DNA of 64,000 nt from Oscillospiraceae bacterium (GCA_015067725.1 SVLX01000010.1:1-64000), one strand, 5' to 3'. Numbered from the stretch's first letter, positions 34,290 to 43,275 are shown. A program made the numbers and translations. Notes: generated by a model from the letters alone, not told the origin.

Positions 34290-34304
34290 TCCCATATGTC
34301 CCAA

Positions 34305-34339
34305 AAAGCCCCGGAGCAAGGTTATCGCTCCGGGGCTTT
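34305..34339 (+). terminator. Terminator of the MATE gene
   Basis: A perfect 13-bp stem (aaagccccggagc / gctccggggcttt) has a 9-nt loop. From here to 34570 no gene is seen. Confidence 0.88.
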
Positions 34340-34570
34340 GCCTGTTCTGTCCGGGTGAGAGCATATCTCAGGCATGGGCGGCATATGGATTTCTGATGGC
34401 TGCGGCAGGCTTTGGATATCCGCACCCAAAATATAGCATACCATATTCAGCTATGGTTGTCAATAGCCAATGCGTTTAAGTGCGCATCGTTTAGCGATTT
34501 TTGTGGATTTGCACAATTCGGGTGCCGTTTGTGGTATGCTGATAGCCGCAATTTTGTGCAAAATATCAGA

Positions 34571-34599
34571 TTGACATCCCATTAAATTGATTGTATACT
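34571..34599 (+). promoter_or_regulatory. Strong promoter of the SLH-type subtilase
   Basis: A consensus TTGACA (34571-34576), a 17-bp spacer and TATACT (34594-34599) give a leader of about 100 nt before the ATG at 34705. This is one of the best -35/-10 pairs in the window. Confidence 0.85.
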
Positions 34600-34704
34600 T
34601 TACTTAATTTAATTGTGCCGTACATCGTCTGTTTTGTTCGTCCCGCCAAATGGCGTGATGATAGATCTACACCACAAATACTTTGAAATGGGAGGGTTAA
34701 CATC

Positions 34705-37700
34705 ATGAAAAGAAGAACGTTCGGTAAACTTCTGGCCTGGATTCTGTGCCTGTCGCTGGTACTTGGCGCTTTTCCTGTTTTTGCGGTGAATGCCGCTGAA
34801 CAGACCGTCACGCCCAATGACAAGATCATCTATGCCAATGGCGAGCAGGTCACCTTCGTGCCTGCCGGCTATACCTATGTCTACGAAGGTCCTGACGGAA
34901 GAACATTTACCCGCGAAGCCGCACAGGATGTCTATGTCTCCGGCCGTGTGCTCACCGCCGACGAGACAGAGGCACTGTCCGCCCTGACCAGCCATGGCGA
35001 AGGCTATCTGATTGATGCCGGTGGCCAGAACCTGGTCTGCAGGGAATACGACGCTGCCGAAGCCGCCGCCTATTCCCAGGCTGTGCAGGAGATTCTTTCC
35101 GGACAGCAGATTTCCCCCGATGCCCAAATCAGTCTGCTCAGTGAGCTCTATCAGGAGGTTGAGCAGGTGCGGGTGCTCCTGACCTTTGACGGCGATGCGA
35201 TCATCAGCACAGAGGGTATGCGTGTGTCTCTGGGACAAACGCTGGGTAATGCCGAGATTCAGGCCGCCCAGACCATGAAGGCTGAGCAGTTAAAGATTCT
35301 GGAGAAGGCAGAGAAGGCTCTGGGATACAAACCTCAGGTCAATGAGCAGTTCACCCTGCTGATCAATGCCGCCTCCGTCACCGTCAATTACGGTGACCTG
35401 GGCAAGCTGAGCCGGATCCCCGGCGTGAAAAACGCCGTCATTATGCCGTCTTTTGAAGTCCCCGAAATCAACGCCACCACCATTGACTCCATTACCCCCA
35501 GTATGCGCTATACCGCCCCCGGTATGGGCGCAAATCAGGCATGGGATGTGGGCTACAAGGGCGAGGGTATGTCGGTTGCCATCATTGACACCGGTCTTTG
35601 CTTCGAGAATCCCGCATTCTCCATTGAGCCCACCGACCTGAGCTCCGTGGCTTATGCCAAGGCCGACATTGAGGCCATTCTGGATGATAACCTGCTCCAT
35701 GCCGAGCAGTTGGACGAAAATACCAACATCGATACCGTCTATTACAGCGCCAAGGTACCCTTCGGCTTCAACTATGGCGACGGTATCGCCAACTTCGGCT
35801 CTGACGATGATACCTGGATGGGTCACGGCTCTCATGTCGCCGGTATCGTTGCCGGTAATCTGCCGGAGGATGCCAAGGAAGAATTCCAGATGGAGACTCT
35901 GGGTATTGCGCCGGAGGCTCAGCTCATCGTCATGAAGGTCTTCAATATGTACGGTGAGTGCTACCTGGACTATCTGGTCGCCGCCATTGAAGACGCCATC
36001 ATTCTGGGCGTGGATGCCGCCAACCTGTCTCTCGGCAGTCCCTGCGGCCCGAGATACTATGACGAAATCACGGAAGTCTATGACGCGGCCTATGCCGCCG
36101 GCATCAATGTGGTTGTCTCTGCCGGCAATGATGCCCATTCCGGTGTGGGCTCTTTCTGGGGCGAGAATCTGGTGAAGTCTGACTCCGTCTCCACCGGCAC
36201 CATCGGTATGCCCGGTACTTTTGACTCCGTACTGACTGTGGCCAGTGCCGAAAACAGCCACATCTTCAACCTCTATGGCAATGTCATTTCCTGGTACAAT
36301 GAATCTCTCGGCTATGACCAGATGATGGAGGTCACCGAGTTTGAGAATGTCCCCGAAGGCATGGGCTTCTTTGAAAACCTGAAGGGTGCTTACTACCCCT
36401 TCACCGACAATGCCCGGGACGCGGAGGGTAAGCTGCTCTTCGTCCTGTGCGAAGGCGGCAATGTGGACAGCATCATTGCCGACGCCGCCGAAGCCGGGGC
36501 TGCCGGTCTGGTGGTCTGCCCGCCCAGAGACCCGGATACCTGGCTGGTGGAGGAAGTCACCGCCACCCGCTTTGACCTGCCGGTATGTGTGGGCGATGAC
36601 ATCCAGTATGAATGGATGCTGGAAACCGGCGGCAGAACCATTGGCGACGAACTGCTGGTTGCCGATTCCTGGAATCCCAGCACCCTCGCCGGTCAGATGT
36701 CCTCCTTCAGCTCCTGGGGTCCCACGGAAGGTCTGACCCTGAAGCCTGAGATCACCGGTATCGGCGGCAATGTCTTCTCCGCCTACTATGGCACTTATTT
36801 CGCGCTCTCCTCCGGCACTTCCATGTCCTCCCCCGCTGTGGCCGCTTCTGCTACGCTGTTGCGGCAGTATCTGCGGGAGAATGAACTGGTATCTGAGGAA
36901 GACATGGCTTATGTGGTCAACTGTCTGCTGATGTCCACCGCAACCCCGCTCCTTGAGCCGGGCAGTGGCGTACCCTACTTCGTCCGCCGTCAGGGCGCGG
37001 GCATGGCCAACATCGGCAATGCCATCGCTTCCGGTGCCTATGTCACCGTCGAGGGCACTAACAAGGCTAAGCTGGAGCTGGGCGATGACCCTGAGCGCAC
37101 CGGCAAATATGAGATGACCTTCGATGTGGTCAACTTCTCCGACAGCGACAAGACATACTATCTGGATGTGACCGCTCTGGGTCAGCAGGCTGAAGGTGGT
37201 CAATTCAGAAACGGCAAGGTCACCTATCTGGTCACCGAAGATGCCAAACAGCTCACCCCCGCCATTACCTCCACCCTCCGGGACAATACCCTGACTGTCC
37301 CCGCCGGTGAGACCGCCACCGTCACCGTAACGCTGGAGCTTACGGCGGCTGAGAAGGCTTATATTGAGGAGCGTTTCCCCGCCGGCTCTTATGTTGAGGG
37401 CTTTATCCATCTGGTGGGCGATGAGACCGTCAGCCTGAATATCCCCTTCCTGGGCTTCTATGGCGACTTTGACGCCGCCCCCATCTTGGAGCCCGCAGGT
37501 ATTGAAACGGCGCTGTCCGGTGTCTCCAGCTACACCAGCGCCGACCAGTTCATCAACGCCATCTGGACTTATGCCCCGGCTGTCCAGAATGAACACAACT
37601 TCGTCACCGAGCGGTTCTATCTGGGCGACACCGTTTCACCCAATTATGACAAGATCGCTCTGGCCGACTATAACTACGAGACCATGTGGACGAAGTATAC

Positions 37701-38985
37701 CCCCTATTACTACGAACACGCCGGCTTCTCCCCCAACAATGACGAATCCTTCGATGCCTTCGACATTGGCTTCGCCCTGAGAAGAAACGTGGAAAACATC
37801 CACTACACCGTCCGTGACCGGGACAGCGGCAAGGTCCTCTTTGAGCAGGACACCGGCTTTATGCAGAAGTCCTTCACCGGCGATGTCTATGCCGGCGGGG
37901 AACTGAGCCGGGAATGGATGTATCCCATTGTGACGGTTGAATTTGACGACGGTTCGACCTACTCCTACTATGACACCAGCACCTGTCTTCTGGAGAACAA
38001 TACCTGGGTGGAGATTCAGGCGGATGTGACCCTTGAGGGACAGAAAAATGCCACCGAGTCCACGACCTTCTATGTCTATGTGGACATGGATGCGCCGGTG
38101 GGTCCGGAGGATTATATCGTCAGCTATGAGCCCGATGAATGGGACCCCACCTACAGCCTGTACTTCTTCACCTCCATGATTGCCGAGCAGTGGTTCATGG
38201 ACTACAGCATGTCCATCACCCTGGAGTACGGCGATGACGGCAGTATGTTCGGCATGGCCATGACCTCCACCTTCGCTCCCACCGACAAGCCTCTGCGTGG
38301 TGAAGGCGGCTGGATGAAGTCCGGTTCTTCCTTCTTCAGCTCCAACTCCGTACAGGTGGATATTGCCCGGGACTATGCCGGCAATACCTCCGTGGTGGAG
38401 ATTTATGGCGGCGAGATGTTCCTGGATAACCATGTGGAACTGGTGGCAGAGGAAACCGAAATCCAGGTGGGCGATACCCTCACCATCACCAATGTGGCGG
38501 AGAATAACTTCACCGCCGTCCTCAACTGGGCGGTATCCAATCCGGAGATTGCCGAAATCGTGGACTTCACCGGAGACACCGTCACCATCAAGGGCCTGTC
38601 CCATGGCAAGGTGGATGTGCTGGCCGGTCTGGGCGAGTACATGACGCCCATGGAAATCTCCGTGGTTGACCGGCAGTGGATGCGCTCAAGGATAAGTTCG
38701 TGGATGTCCCCGGGCACTGGGCAGAAGATGAGATTGCCGAGGCGGTCTATCGTGGACTGTTCAAGGGCGTGGACGACACCCATTTCGCCCCCAACGGCAC
38801 CACCACCCGGGCCCAACTGGTCACCATCCTCCACCGTCTGGAGGGTGAGCCGGAGGCCACTGCCCCCGCCACATTCAAGGATGTGCCCGCCGACAGCTAC
38901 TATGCCGGGGCGGTCGCCTGGGCAGCGGAGAACGGCATTGTCAATGGCATCAGCACTGACCTGTTCGCACCCAACGCACCGGTAA
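34705..38985 (+). CDS. Giant secreted S8 subtilase, C-terminus altered by a frameshift
   Basis: The frame reads 1426 aa, of which the first ~1324 look genuine. A signal peptide (MKRRTFGKLLAWILCLSLVL...), an inhibitor-like prodomain and a subtilase domain with D295 (IIDTG), H377 (GHGSHVAG) and S706 (SSGTSMSSP) are visible. A PA-type insert lies at ~550-650. A C5a-peptidase-type Fn3-like domain follows (ERTGKYEMTFDVVNFSDSD), without the dockerin present in the other two subtilases, and then an Ig-like domain. Near 38674 the frame breaks: the last ~102 residues are out of frame, while SLH repeats continue in another frame (38676-39239). The intact protein would be S-layer-anchored. GGGAGGG precedes the ATG. 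Confidence 0.9.
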   Translation: MKRRTFGKLLAWILCLSLVLGAFPVFAVNAAEQTVTPNDKIIYANGEQVTFVPAGYTYVYEGPDGRTFTREAAQDVYVSGRVLTADETEALSALTSHGEGYLIDAGGQNLVCREYDAAEAAAYSQAVQEILSGQQISPDAQISLLSELYQEVEQVRVLLTFDGDAIISTEGMRVSLGQTLGNAEIQAAQTMKAEQLKILEKAEKALGYKPQVNEQFTLLINAASVTVNYGDLGKLSRIPGVKNAVIMPSFEVPEINATTIDSITPSMRYTAPGMGANQAWDVGYKGEGMSVAIIDTGLCFENPAFSIEPTDLSSVAYAKADIEAILDDNLLHAEQLDENTNIDTVYYSAKVPFGFNYGDGIANFGSDDDTWMGHGSHVAGIVAGNLPEDAKEEFQMETLGIAPEAQLIVMKVFNMYGECYLDYLVAAIEDAIILGVDAANLSLGSPCGPRYYDEITEVYDAAYAAGINVVVSAGNDAHSGVGSFWGENLVKSDSVSTGTIGMPGTFDSVLTVASAENSHIFNLYGNVISWYNESLGYDQMMEVTEFENVPEGMGFFENLKGAYYPFTDNARDAEGKLLFVLCEGGNVDSIIADAAEAGAAGLVVCPPRDPDTWLVEEVTATRFDLPVCVGDDIQYEWMLETGGRTIGDELLVADSWNPSTLAGQMSSFSSWGPTEGLTLKPEITGIGGNVFSAYYGTYFALSSGTSMSSPAVAASATLLRQYLRENELVSEEDMAYVVNCLLMSTATPLLEPGSGVPYFVRRQGAGMANIGNAIASGAYVTVEGTNKAKLELGDDPERTGKYEMTFDVVNFSDSDKTYYLDVTALGQQAEGGQFRNGKVTYLVTEDAKQLTPAITSTLRDNTLTVPAGETATVTVTLELTAAEKAYIEERFPAGSYVEGFIHLVGDETVSLNIPFLGFYGDFDAAPILEPAGIETALSGVSSYTSADQFINAIWTYAPAVQNEHNFVTERFYLGDTVSPNYDKIALADYNYETMWTKYTPYYYEHAGFSPNNDESFDAFDIGFALRRNVENIHYTVRDRDSGKVLFEQDTGFMQKSFTGDVYAGGELSREWMYPIVTVEFDDGSTYSYYDTSTCLLENNTWVEIQADVTLEGQKNATESTTFYVYVDMDAPVGPEDYIVSYEPDEWDPTYSLYFFTSMIAEQWFMDYSMSITLEYGDDGSMFGMAMTSTFAPTDKPLRGEGGWMKSGSSFFSSNSVQVDIARDYAGNTSVVEIYGGEMFLDNHVELVAEETEIQVGDTLTITNVAENNFTAVLNWAVSNPEIAEIVDFTGDTVTIKGLSHGKVDVLAGLGEYMTPMEISVVDRQWMRSRISSWMSPGTGQKMRLPRRSIVDCSRAWTTPISPPTAPPPGPNWSPSSTVWRVSRRPLPPPHSRMCPPTATMPGRSPGQRRTALSMASALTCSHPTHR

Positions 38986-39239
38986 CCAGAGAGCAGATTG
39001 TGACCATTCTGTATCGCTATGCCCAGTTCAAAGAGATCGACGTCTCCTTTGTGGCCGACCTGAGCGGTTATGATGATGTTACTGCCGTGGATGACTATGC
39101 GGTGGAGGCCTTCCAGTGGGCTGTGGCTGTGGGTCTGGTCAACGGCACCAGCGAAACCACCCTGGACCCCAACGGCACGGCAACCCGTGCGCAGGCGGCT
39201 GTTCTGATGATTCGCCTGTGGGAGGATATCCTGTTCTGA
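38676..39239 (+). CDS. SLH-domain segment, displaced C-terminus of the upstream subtilase
   Basis: This 187-aa frame holds three S-layer homology repeats: FVDVPGHWAEDEIAEAVYRG...FAPNGTTTRAQLVTILHRL, FKDVPADSYYAGAVAWAAEN...APVTREQIVTILYRY and YDDVTAVDDYAVEAFQWAVA...GTATRAQAAVLMIRL. The nominal GTG start has no ribosome site. Adding one base at about 38674 (CAG TGG to CAG GTGG) would join it in frame to the subtilase as DRQ-VDALKDKF. SLH repeats bind pyruvylated secondary wall polymer. Either an authentic frameshift mutation or an assembly error; no slippery heptamer is seen. Confidence 0.85.
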   Translation: MDALKDKFVDVPGHWAEDEIAEAVYRGLFKGVDDTHFAPNGTTTRAQLVTILHRLEGEPEATAPATFKDVPADSYYAGAVAWAAENGIVNGISTDLFAPNAPVTREQIVTILYRYAQFKEIDVSFVADLSGYDDVTAVDDYAVEAFQWAVAVGLVNGTSETTLDPNGTATRAQAAVLMIRLWEDILF

Positions 39240-39283
39240 GGGACAGCAGGTTTCCAAACACTTCCAAAATACGTTCCAAAAAG

Positions 39284-39310
39284 GGTGGGGCTTTATGCCC
39301 CACCTTTTTT
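39284..39310 (+). terminator. Terminator of the SLH-type subtilase
   Basis: The stem ggtggggc / gccccacc, extended by AAAAA on one side, is followed by six T. Confidence 0.82.
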
Positions 39311-39335
39311 ATGGCTTGGTGGGACAGTGGGGGGT

Positions 39336-39379
39336 TCTTCCCGGAGGGTTTACTCCCCCTTTTGTTCCCCTCTGGGAGC
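39336..39379 (+). repeat. Dispersed repeat copy A (GGAGGGTTTACTCCCCC family)
   Basis: The motif CGGAGGGTTTACTCCCCC followed by TTTTGTTCCCCTCTGGGA also occurs at 39750-39785 (diverged) and inverted at 47967-48022. It is non-coding and palindromic at its core (ggagggttTACTCCCCC-like). Confidence 0.6.
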
Positions 39380-39411
39380 AATGCTGTCAACTTAGTGAGA
39401 GCGTACACCCC

Positions 39412-39564
39412 AAGGCTCCCTCTCAGAAGGAGCATCACAGGCATTCCCTTCGGTCACTGCCGAGCGAAGCGAGGCTGAGGGAGTATACCGGAAGCTCCCA
39501 GCTTATCGACTCCCTCCGCCCCTTCGGGGCACCTCCCTCGGTGAGGGAGGCTTTGGGTGGGTGC
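39412..39564 (+). repeat. MITE-like element, copy 1
   Basis: A ~150-bp non-coding unit starts with AAGGCTCCCTC and ends with GAGGGAGGCTTTGGG, which are imperfect terminal inverted repeats. Inside are GCCCCTTCGGGGC and CGGTCACTGCCGAGCGAAGC hairpin parts. A second copy follows 160 bp downstream with about 90% identity by eye. No transposase is encoded. Confidence 0.75.
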
Positions 39565-39571
39565 AATTCCA

Positions 39572-39724
39572 AAGGCTCCCTCCCAGAGGGAGCACCACAG
39601 GCATTCCCTTCGGTCACTGCCGAGCGAAGCCAGGCTGAGGGAGTATACCGGAAGTGCCCAGCCCATCGACTCCCTCCGCCCCTTCGGGGCACCTCCCTCG
39701 GTGAGGGAGGCTTTGGGTTGGTGC
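39572..39724 (+). repeat. MITE-like element, copy 2
   Basis: This is a direct repeat of the unit at 39412-39564, with the same termini and internal hairpins. The intervening DNA is only seven bp. The tandem arrangement could reflect nested insertion or duplication. Confidence 0.75.
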
Positions 39725-39837
39725 GTCATTGGAGAGGTTGTGCTTGCTGGAGGGTTTACTCCCCCTGTTTGTTCCTCCATCCGGCAGGGGGATTGGTTGG
39801 TGATTTCCGATGATTCAGGTAAATTTCCGAATTTCTC

Positions 39838-39866
39838 TTGACAAACGGTATGACATGGTGTAGACT
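39838..39866 (+). promoter_or_regulatory. Promoter of the BlaI/M56 operon
   Basis: TTGACA (39838-39843), a 17-bp spacer and TAGACT (39861-39866) lie upstream of the BlaI-like repressor gene. Confidence 0.75.
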
Positions 39867-39876
39867 ATACCCACAA

Positions 39877-39891
39877 TCTACTCTCAGTAGA
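39877..39891. promoter_or_regulatory. Candidate BlaI-family operator TCTACT-ctc-AGTAGA
   Basis: A perfect inverted repeat (TCTACT / AGTAGA, 3-nt centre) covers the expected transcription start. BlaI/MecI sites contain TACA/TGTA-like dyads of comparable length. The position fits autorepression. Confidence 0.55.
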
Positions 39892-39910
39892 CAGAAAGGA
39901 GTGTATTCTC

Positions 39911-40279
39911 ATGAAAATTTCCGGACTTGCCCCAATTGAGTCCAAATTTGCGGACATCATCTGGGCCGGCGCACCCATGAGCTCCGGCGAGGTGGTCAGG
40001 CAGGCGGCACAGGAGCTGGACTGGAAACGAACCACCACCTATACCGTCTTAAAGCGACTGTGCGACCGCGGACTCTTTGAAAACCGGGGCGGCACTGTCC
40101 ATGCCCTCATCTCCCGGCAGGAATTTTACGCCATGCAGAGCGAACGCTTCGTGGAAGAATCCTTTCAGGGGTCTCTGCCTGCCTTTCTGGCGGCGTTCAG
40201 CACCCGCAGGAAACTGACCCCTCAGGAGCTGGAGGAGCTGGAGGCCGTAATCGGCTCCATGCGGGGGGCGAGAGAATGA
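39911..40279 (+). CDS. BlaI/MecI/CopY-family repressor
   Basis: The 122-aa protein starts behind AGAAAGGAG. Its N-terminal winged helix (IESKFADIIWAGAPMSSGEVVRQAAQEL; KRTTTYTVLKRLCDRGLFENR) and C-terminal dimerisation helix (EELEAVIGSMRGARE) are typical of BlaI. In BlaR1/BlaI systems the membrane peptidase triggers cleavage of this repressor. The stop overlaps the M56 gene start by ATGA. No beta-lactamase is adjacent, so the target is likely the operon itself or distant genes. Confidence 0.94.
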   Translation: MKISGLAPIESKFADIIWAGAPMSSGEVVRQAAQELDWKRTTTYTVLKRLCDRGLFENRGGTVHALISRQEFYAMQSERFVEESFQGSLPAFLAAFSTRRKLTPQELEELEAVIGSMRGARE

Positions 40280-42531
40280 ATGCCCTGTTTCTGACCATAC
40301 TGGAGATGAGCATTGCCGGGTCTGTGGTCATCGGGGTGATTCTTCTGGTCAGAGTGTGCCTGAAGTTTGCGCCCAAGGTGTTCTCCTATGGACTTTGGGC
40401 GGTGGCACTGTTCCGGCTTCTGTGCCCGGTGACGGTGGTCAGTCCCCTGGCCATCATCCCGGCAGTGCCGGAGATTCAGGCTTCGCAGGTGGACAGTCTC
40501 TTCCCCGCGCTGACTGCTCCCCTGCCAAATCCGGACACCCCCTCCGCAGATATGGGCACCCCCTCCGCAAATATGGGTATACCCTCCCCAAATATGGGCA
40601 TACCCTCCGCAGATATGGGTATACCCTCCGCAGATATGGGCATACCCTCCGCAAATCCGGGTACACCCTCGGCAAATATGGCAACGTCAAATCCGGACAC
40701 AGGTACGCCAAATCTGACCCCCAACATTTCAGGTCAGAGCGGCAACCCCGGCACACTGGGCAGTCTGTCTGCCACCACGGTGCTGAGCCACCTGTGGGGC
40801 ATGGGGGTGTGCGCCGTTGCCCTCCGGGGCGCCGTGTCCTGGCTCAAGTTGCGGCGGCGGCTGGTGGGTGCGGTTGCCCACGCCAAGGGGGTATGGGTGG
40901 CGGATTATCTTCCCTCGCCCTTCGTGCTGGGTCTGGTTCGCCCCAGAATTTACCTGCCCTCTACCCTGGGTGACCACGAACGGCACTATATCCTCCTCCA
41001 TGAGAAGCACCATATCCGCCGGGGCGACCATGTGGTGAAGCTTCTGGCGTATCTGGCGCTGTGTCTGCATTGGTTCAACCCGCTGGTCTGGCTTGCTTTC
41101 TCTCTGGCGGGAAAAGATATGGAAATGAGCTGTGACGAGGCGGTCATCCGCCGCCTTGGGCCGGACGTCCGGGGGGACTATGCCGCGTCTCTGCTGGCGC
41201 TGTCCACCGGAAGACGGCACATCTCTCTGACGCCCCTGGCTTTTGGCGAGGGAGACCCGAAAGGAAGAATCATGAATCTGTCCAAATGGAAACGACCCGC
41301 CAAATGGGTCAGTCTGGTTCTGGGGCTGAGCCTGTGCGTTCTGGCCATCGCCCTCATCACCACCGGCAGAGCAAGACCCGTCTGTATTCAGGTTGGCGGC
41401 ACAGACTATTACCGCTCCGGCGAGCCCATCACCCAGCTCCCGGAGGGCAGTGTGCCCCTGGGTGACCTCATCAGCATCACCATGAGAACCACCCAACCCC
41501 CGGAAGAAGACTTCTCCGCCACCAATCTGGACGAGAAGTACGCCGGTTGCCCCATCTACAGCGGCACTGACCGAAATACCATCTATCTCATGGACTATAG
41601 CGGCATCTATCTCCCCTTTGTCACCCCGGTGTTGCAGGAGGCGGAGAACGCCGACCCGGACAGCGACTTTGCCGGATTATCCGCAGGGGAACTGGTGCTG
41701 GTCAGTGAGCGTTGCGTGTACATGAGTCCCCTGAGTTCCTTTTCCGCCATGGGCGGTGACTCCGGAATGCGCTATATCCTGACCGAAGACAGCTTCATTC
41801 AGGAGCGCCGGGACAAGGAATCGGTTCTCCTCCCCGATGCCGGGCAAACCACCCCCAAGGGCTACCCGGTGCTGCGCTGGCAGGCGCAGGCTTTTCCCTG
41901 GAGCGAGGAAGAATGGGCGGAGATTTGTAAAAACAGCCTGATGTTCGCTGACCCCTTTGGCGGCAGACTGGCGGACACAATCATGGTTCAGGTGGGCAGG
42001 AGCGAATACCTGCTGAATCTCGACCAGGACCTGTATCTGATGAAGTTATCCTCTGACCCCAATGGCAATCCCTACATCTGGAGCATATTCAGTCTGATTC
42101 CCGAAGAAGCCAAAGGCAGTGCCCAGTGGCAGTTCAGTCCGGCGAGCAGTGCCGGGAAGCCTGCCTTCTGCTTCCGGCTGGACATGGACTATACCGAAGT
42201 CAGCGCCGTATGCATCGAGAGTCCCCTGATGGACTTCGATGCCCCCACCCTCACCGGCTACCCCACAGACCATCATCTGGTCATCCCCGCCGGACGGAAT
42301 CTCTATTGGTCCGGTGCGGACGAGAATGGACAGCCAGTCATGTGGGCAAACATCTCCTTCACCATCCACAACAGGGACAACACCATCGCCGCCGGCACCA
42401 TTTATATCTCCGGCGAAGAAACCACCGATGCCTATGGTCTTCCCCTGTATCGTTACACCGCCACCGTGGTTGGCACAGGACTGACCATTGCCCAGGAGGA
42501 GAACGGCGCAGTCCTCACCCTCGGCCAATAA
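40276..42531 (+). CDS. M56-family (BlaR1-like) membrane metallopeptidase
   Basis: The 751-aa protein has N-terminal membrane helices (IAGSVVIGVILLVRVCL, YGLWAVALFRLLCPVTVV). A low-complexity loop at ~88-145 repeats a six-residue unit (PSADMGI/PSANMGT; 18-bp DNA period). The M56 peptidase region carries H242-E243-x-x-H246 (LLHEKHHIRRGDH) and NPLVWLAFSLAGKDMEMSCDEAV. A further helix (~340-360) leads to a large C-terminal extracellular domain of ~380 residues, which is not a penicillin-binding domain as far as I can see. It is coupled to the BlaI-like repressor. The signal sensed is unknown. Confidence 0.9.
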   Translation: MNALFLTILEMSIAGSVVIGVILLVRVCLKFAPKVFSYGLWAVALFRLLCPVTVVSPLAIIPAVPEIQASQVDSLFPALTAPLPNPDTPSADMGTPSANMGIPSPNMGIPSADMGIPSADMGIPSANPGTPSANMATSNPDTGTPNLTPNISGQSGNPGTLGSLSATTVLSHLWGMGVCAVALRGAVSWLKLRRRLVGAVAHAKGVWVADYLPSPFVLGLVRPRIYLPSTLGDHERHYILLHEKHHIRRGDHVVKLLAYLALCLHWFNPLVWLAFSLAGKDMEMSCDEAVIRRLGPDVRGDYAASLLALSTGRRHISLTPLAFGEGDPKGRIMNLSKWKRPAKWVSLVLGLSLCVLAIALITTGRARPVCIQVGGTDYYRSGEPITQLPEGSVPLGDLISITMRTTQPPEEDFSATNLDEKYAGCPIYSGTDRNTIYLMDYSGIYLPFVTPVLQEAENADPDSDFAGLSAGELVLVSERCVYMSPLSSFSAMGGDSGMRYILTEDSFIQERRDKESVLLPDAGQTTPKGYPVLRWQAQAFPWSEEEWAEICKNSLMFADPFGGRLADTIMVQVGRSEYLLNLDQDLYLMKLSSDPNGNPYIWSIFSLIPEEAKGSAQWQFSPASSAGKPAFCFRLDMDYTEVSAVCIESPLMDFDAPTLTGYPTDHHLVIPAGRNLYWSGADENGQPVMWANISFTIHNRDNTIAAGTIYISGEETTDAYGLPLYRYTATVVGTGLTIAQEENGAVLTLGQ

Positions 42532-42594
42532 CCGGCAAACCCTGCATGAATCCCCTGCTTTCCGGGCAAACTGGCCATAGAAAGTGGGGGATTT

Positions 42595-43275
42595 ATGATG
42601 CTGACCGCCTTTTTGCGGACGATTGTGCTGTATCTGGTGCTGACGCTGGTGATCCGGCTCATGGGCAAGCGGCAACTGGGGGAAATGGAACCGGCAGAGT
42701 TTGTGGTGGCCATGCTGATTGCGGATTTGGCGGCAGTACCCATGCAGGACGGTGGGATTCCCCTCCTGTCCGGCATTATCCCCATCTTGACGCTGTTGGG
42801 ACTTCAGTTGCTTATGGCGGCGGGGAGTCTTAAGTGGGTATGGTTCAGGCGGCTGTTGTGCGGCAAGCCGGTGATGCTCATCAGCGAGGGAAAAATCTCC
42901 GTCGATGCCCTGCGCAGAGCCCGGATCACCTTAGACGAGCTGTCTGAGCATTTGCGGGAGAAGGATGTGCTGGAGATTGCCAATGTGCAGTATGCGATTT
43001 TAGAGACCAACGGGCAAATTTCCGTCTTCCCCTACCCCAAGTACCGCCCGGCCAGCGCCATGGATGCGGGAATTCAGGCGGAGCACCAGCATCTTCCCAT
43101 CACCATCATCACCGATGGGAAGATTCTCTGGGACAATCTGCCGCTGATTCAAAAGGACAGAGATTGGTTGCTGTCGACACTGGAGCATCTGGGATACCCC
43201 GCCAAAGAGACACTGCTCCTGACCGTGGACAGCCGGGGGAAGGTCTACCATCTGCCCAGGGAGGGTCAGCCATGA
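42595..43275 (+). CDS. DUF421 (YetF-type) membrane protein
   Basis: The 226-aa protein has three N-terminal helices with the conserved LVIRLMGKRQLGEMEPAEFVV and a hydrophobic VPMQDGGIPLLSGIIPILTLLGLQ. Two small alpha/beta YetF domains follow (LISEGKISVDALRRARITLDEL; PITIITDGKILWDNL). It overlaps the DUF4363 gene by ATGA, a pairing typical of spore-forming Firmicutes. In Bacillus, relatives sit in the spore or cell membrane; the biochemical role is unclear. Confidence 0.92.
   Translation: MMLTAFLRTIVLYLVLTLVIRLMGKRQLGEMEPAEFVVAMLIADLAAVPMQDGGIPLLSGIIPILTLLGLQLLMAAGSLKWVWFRRLLCGKPVMLISEGKISVDALRRARITLDELSEHLREKDVLEIANVQYAILETNGQISVFPYPKYRPASAMDAGIQAEHQHLPITIITDGKILWDNLPLIQKDRDWLLSTLEHLGYPAKETLLLTVDSRGKVYHLPREGQP

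Noticed and set aside
35290..37596. A 768-codon minus-strand frame opposite the middle subtilase
   Set aside because: Antisense shadow of the S8 catalytic region; no start signal or conserved domain.
38650..38700. Programmed ribosomal frameshift joining subtilase and SLH repeats
   Set aside because: No slippery heptamer or obvious downstream pseudoknot is visible, so a mutation or assembly error is more likely.
39412..39724. CRISPR or tandem gene duplication
   Set aside because: Only two ~150-bp copies, with inverted ends and internal hairpins and no coding frame; a MITE-like element fits better.
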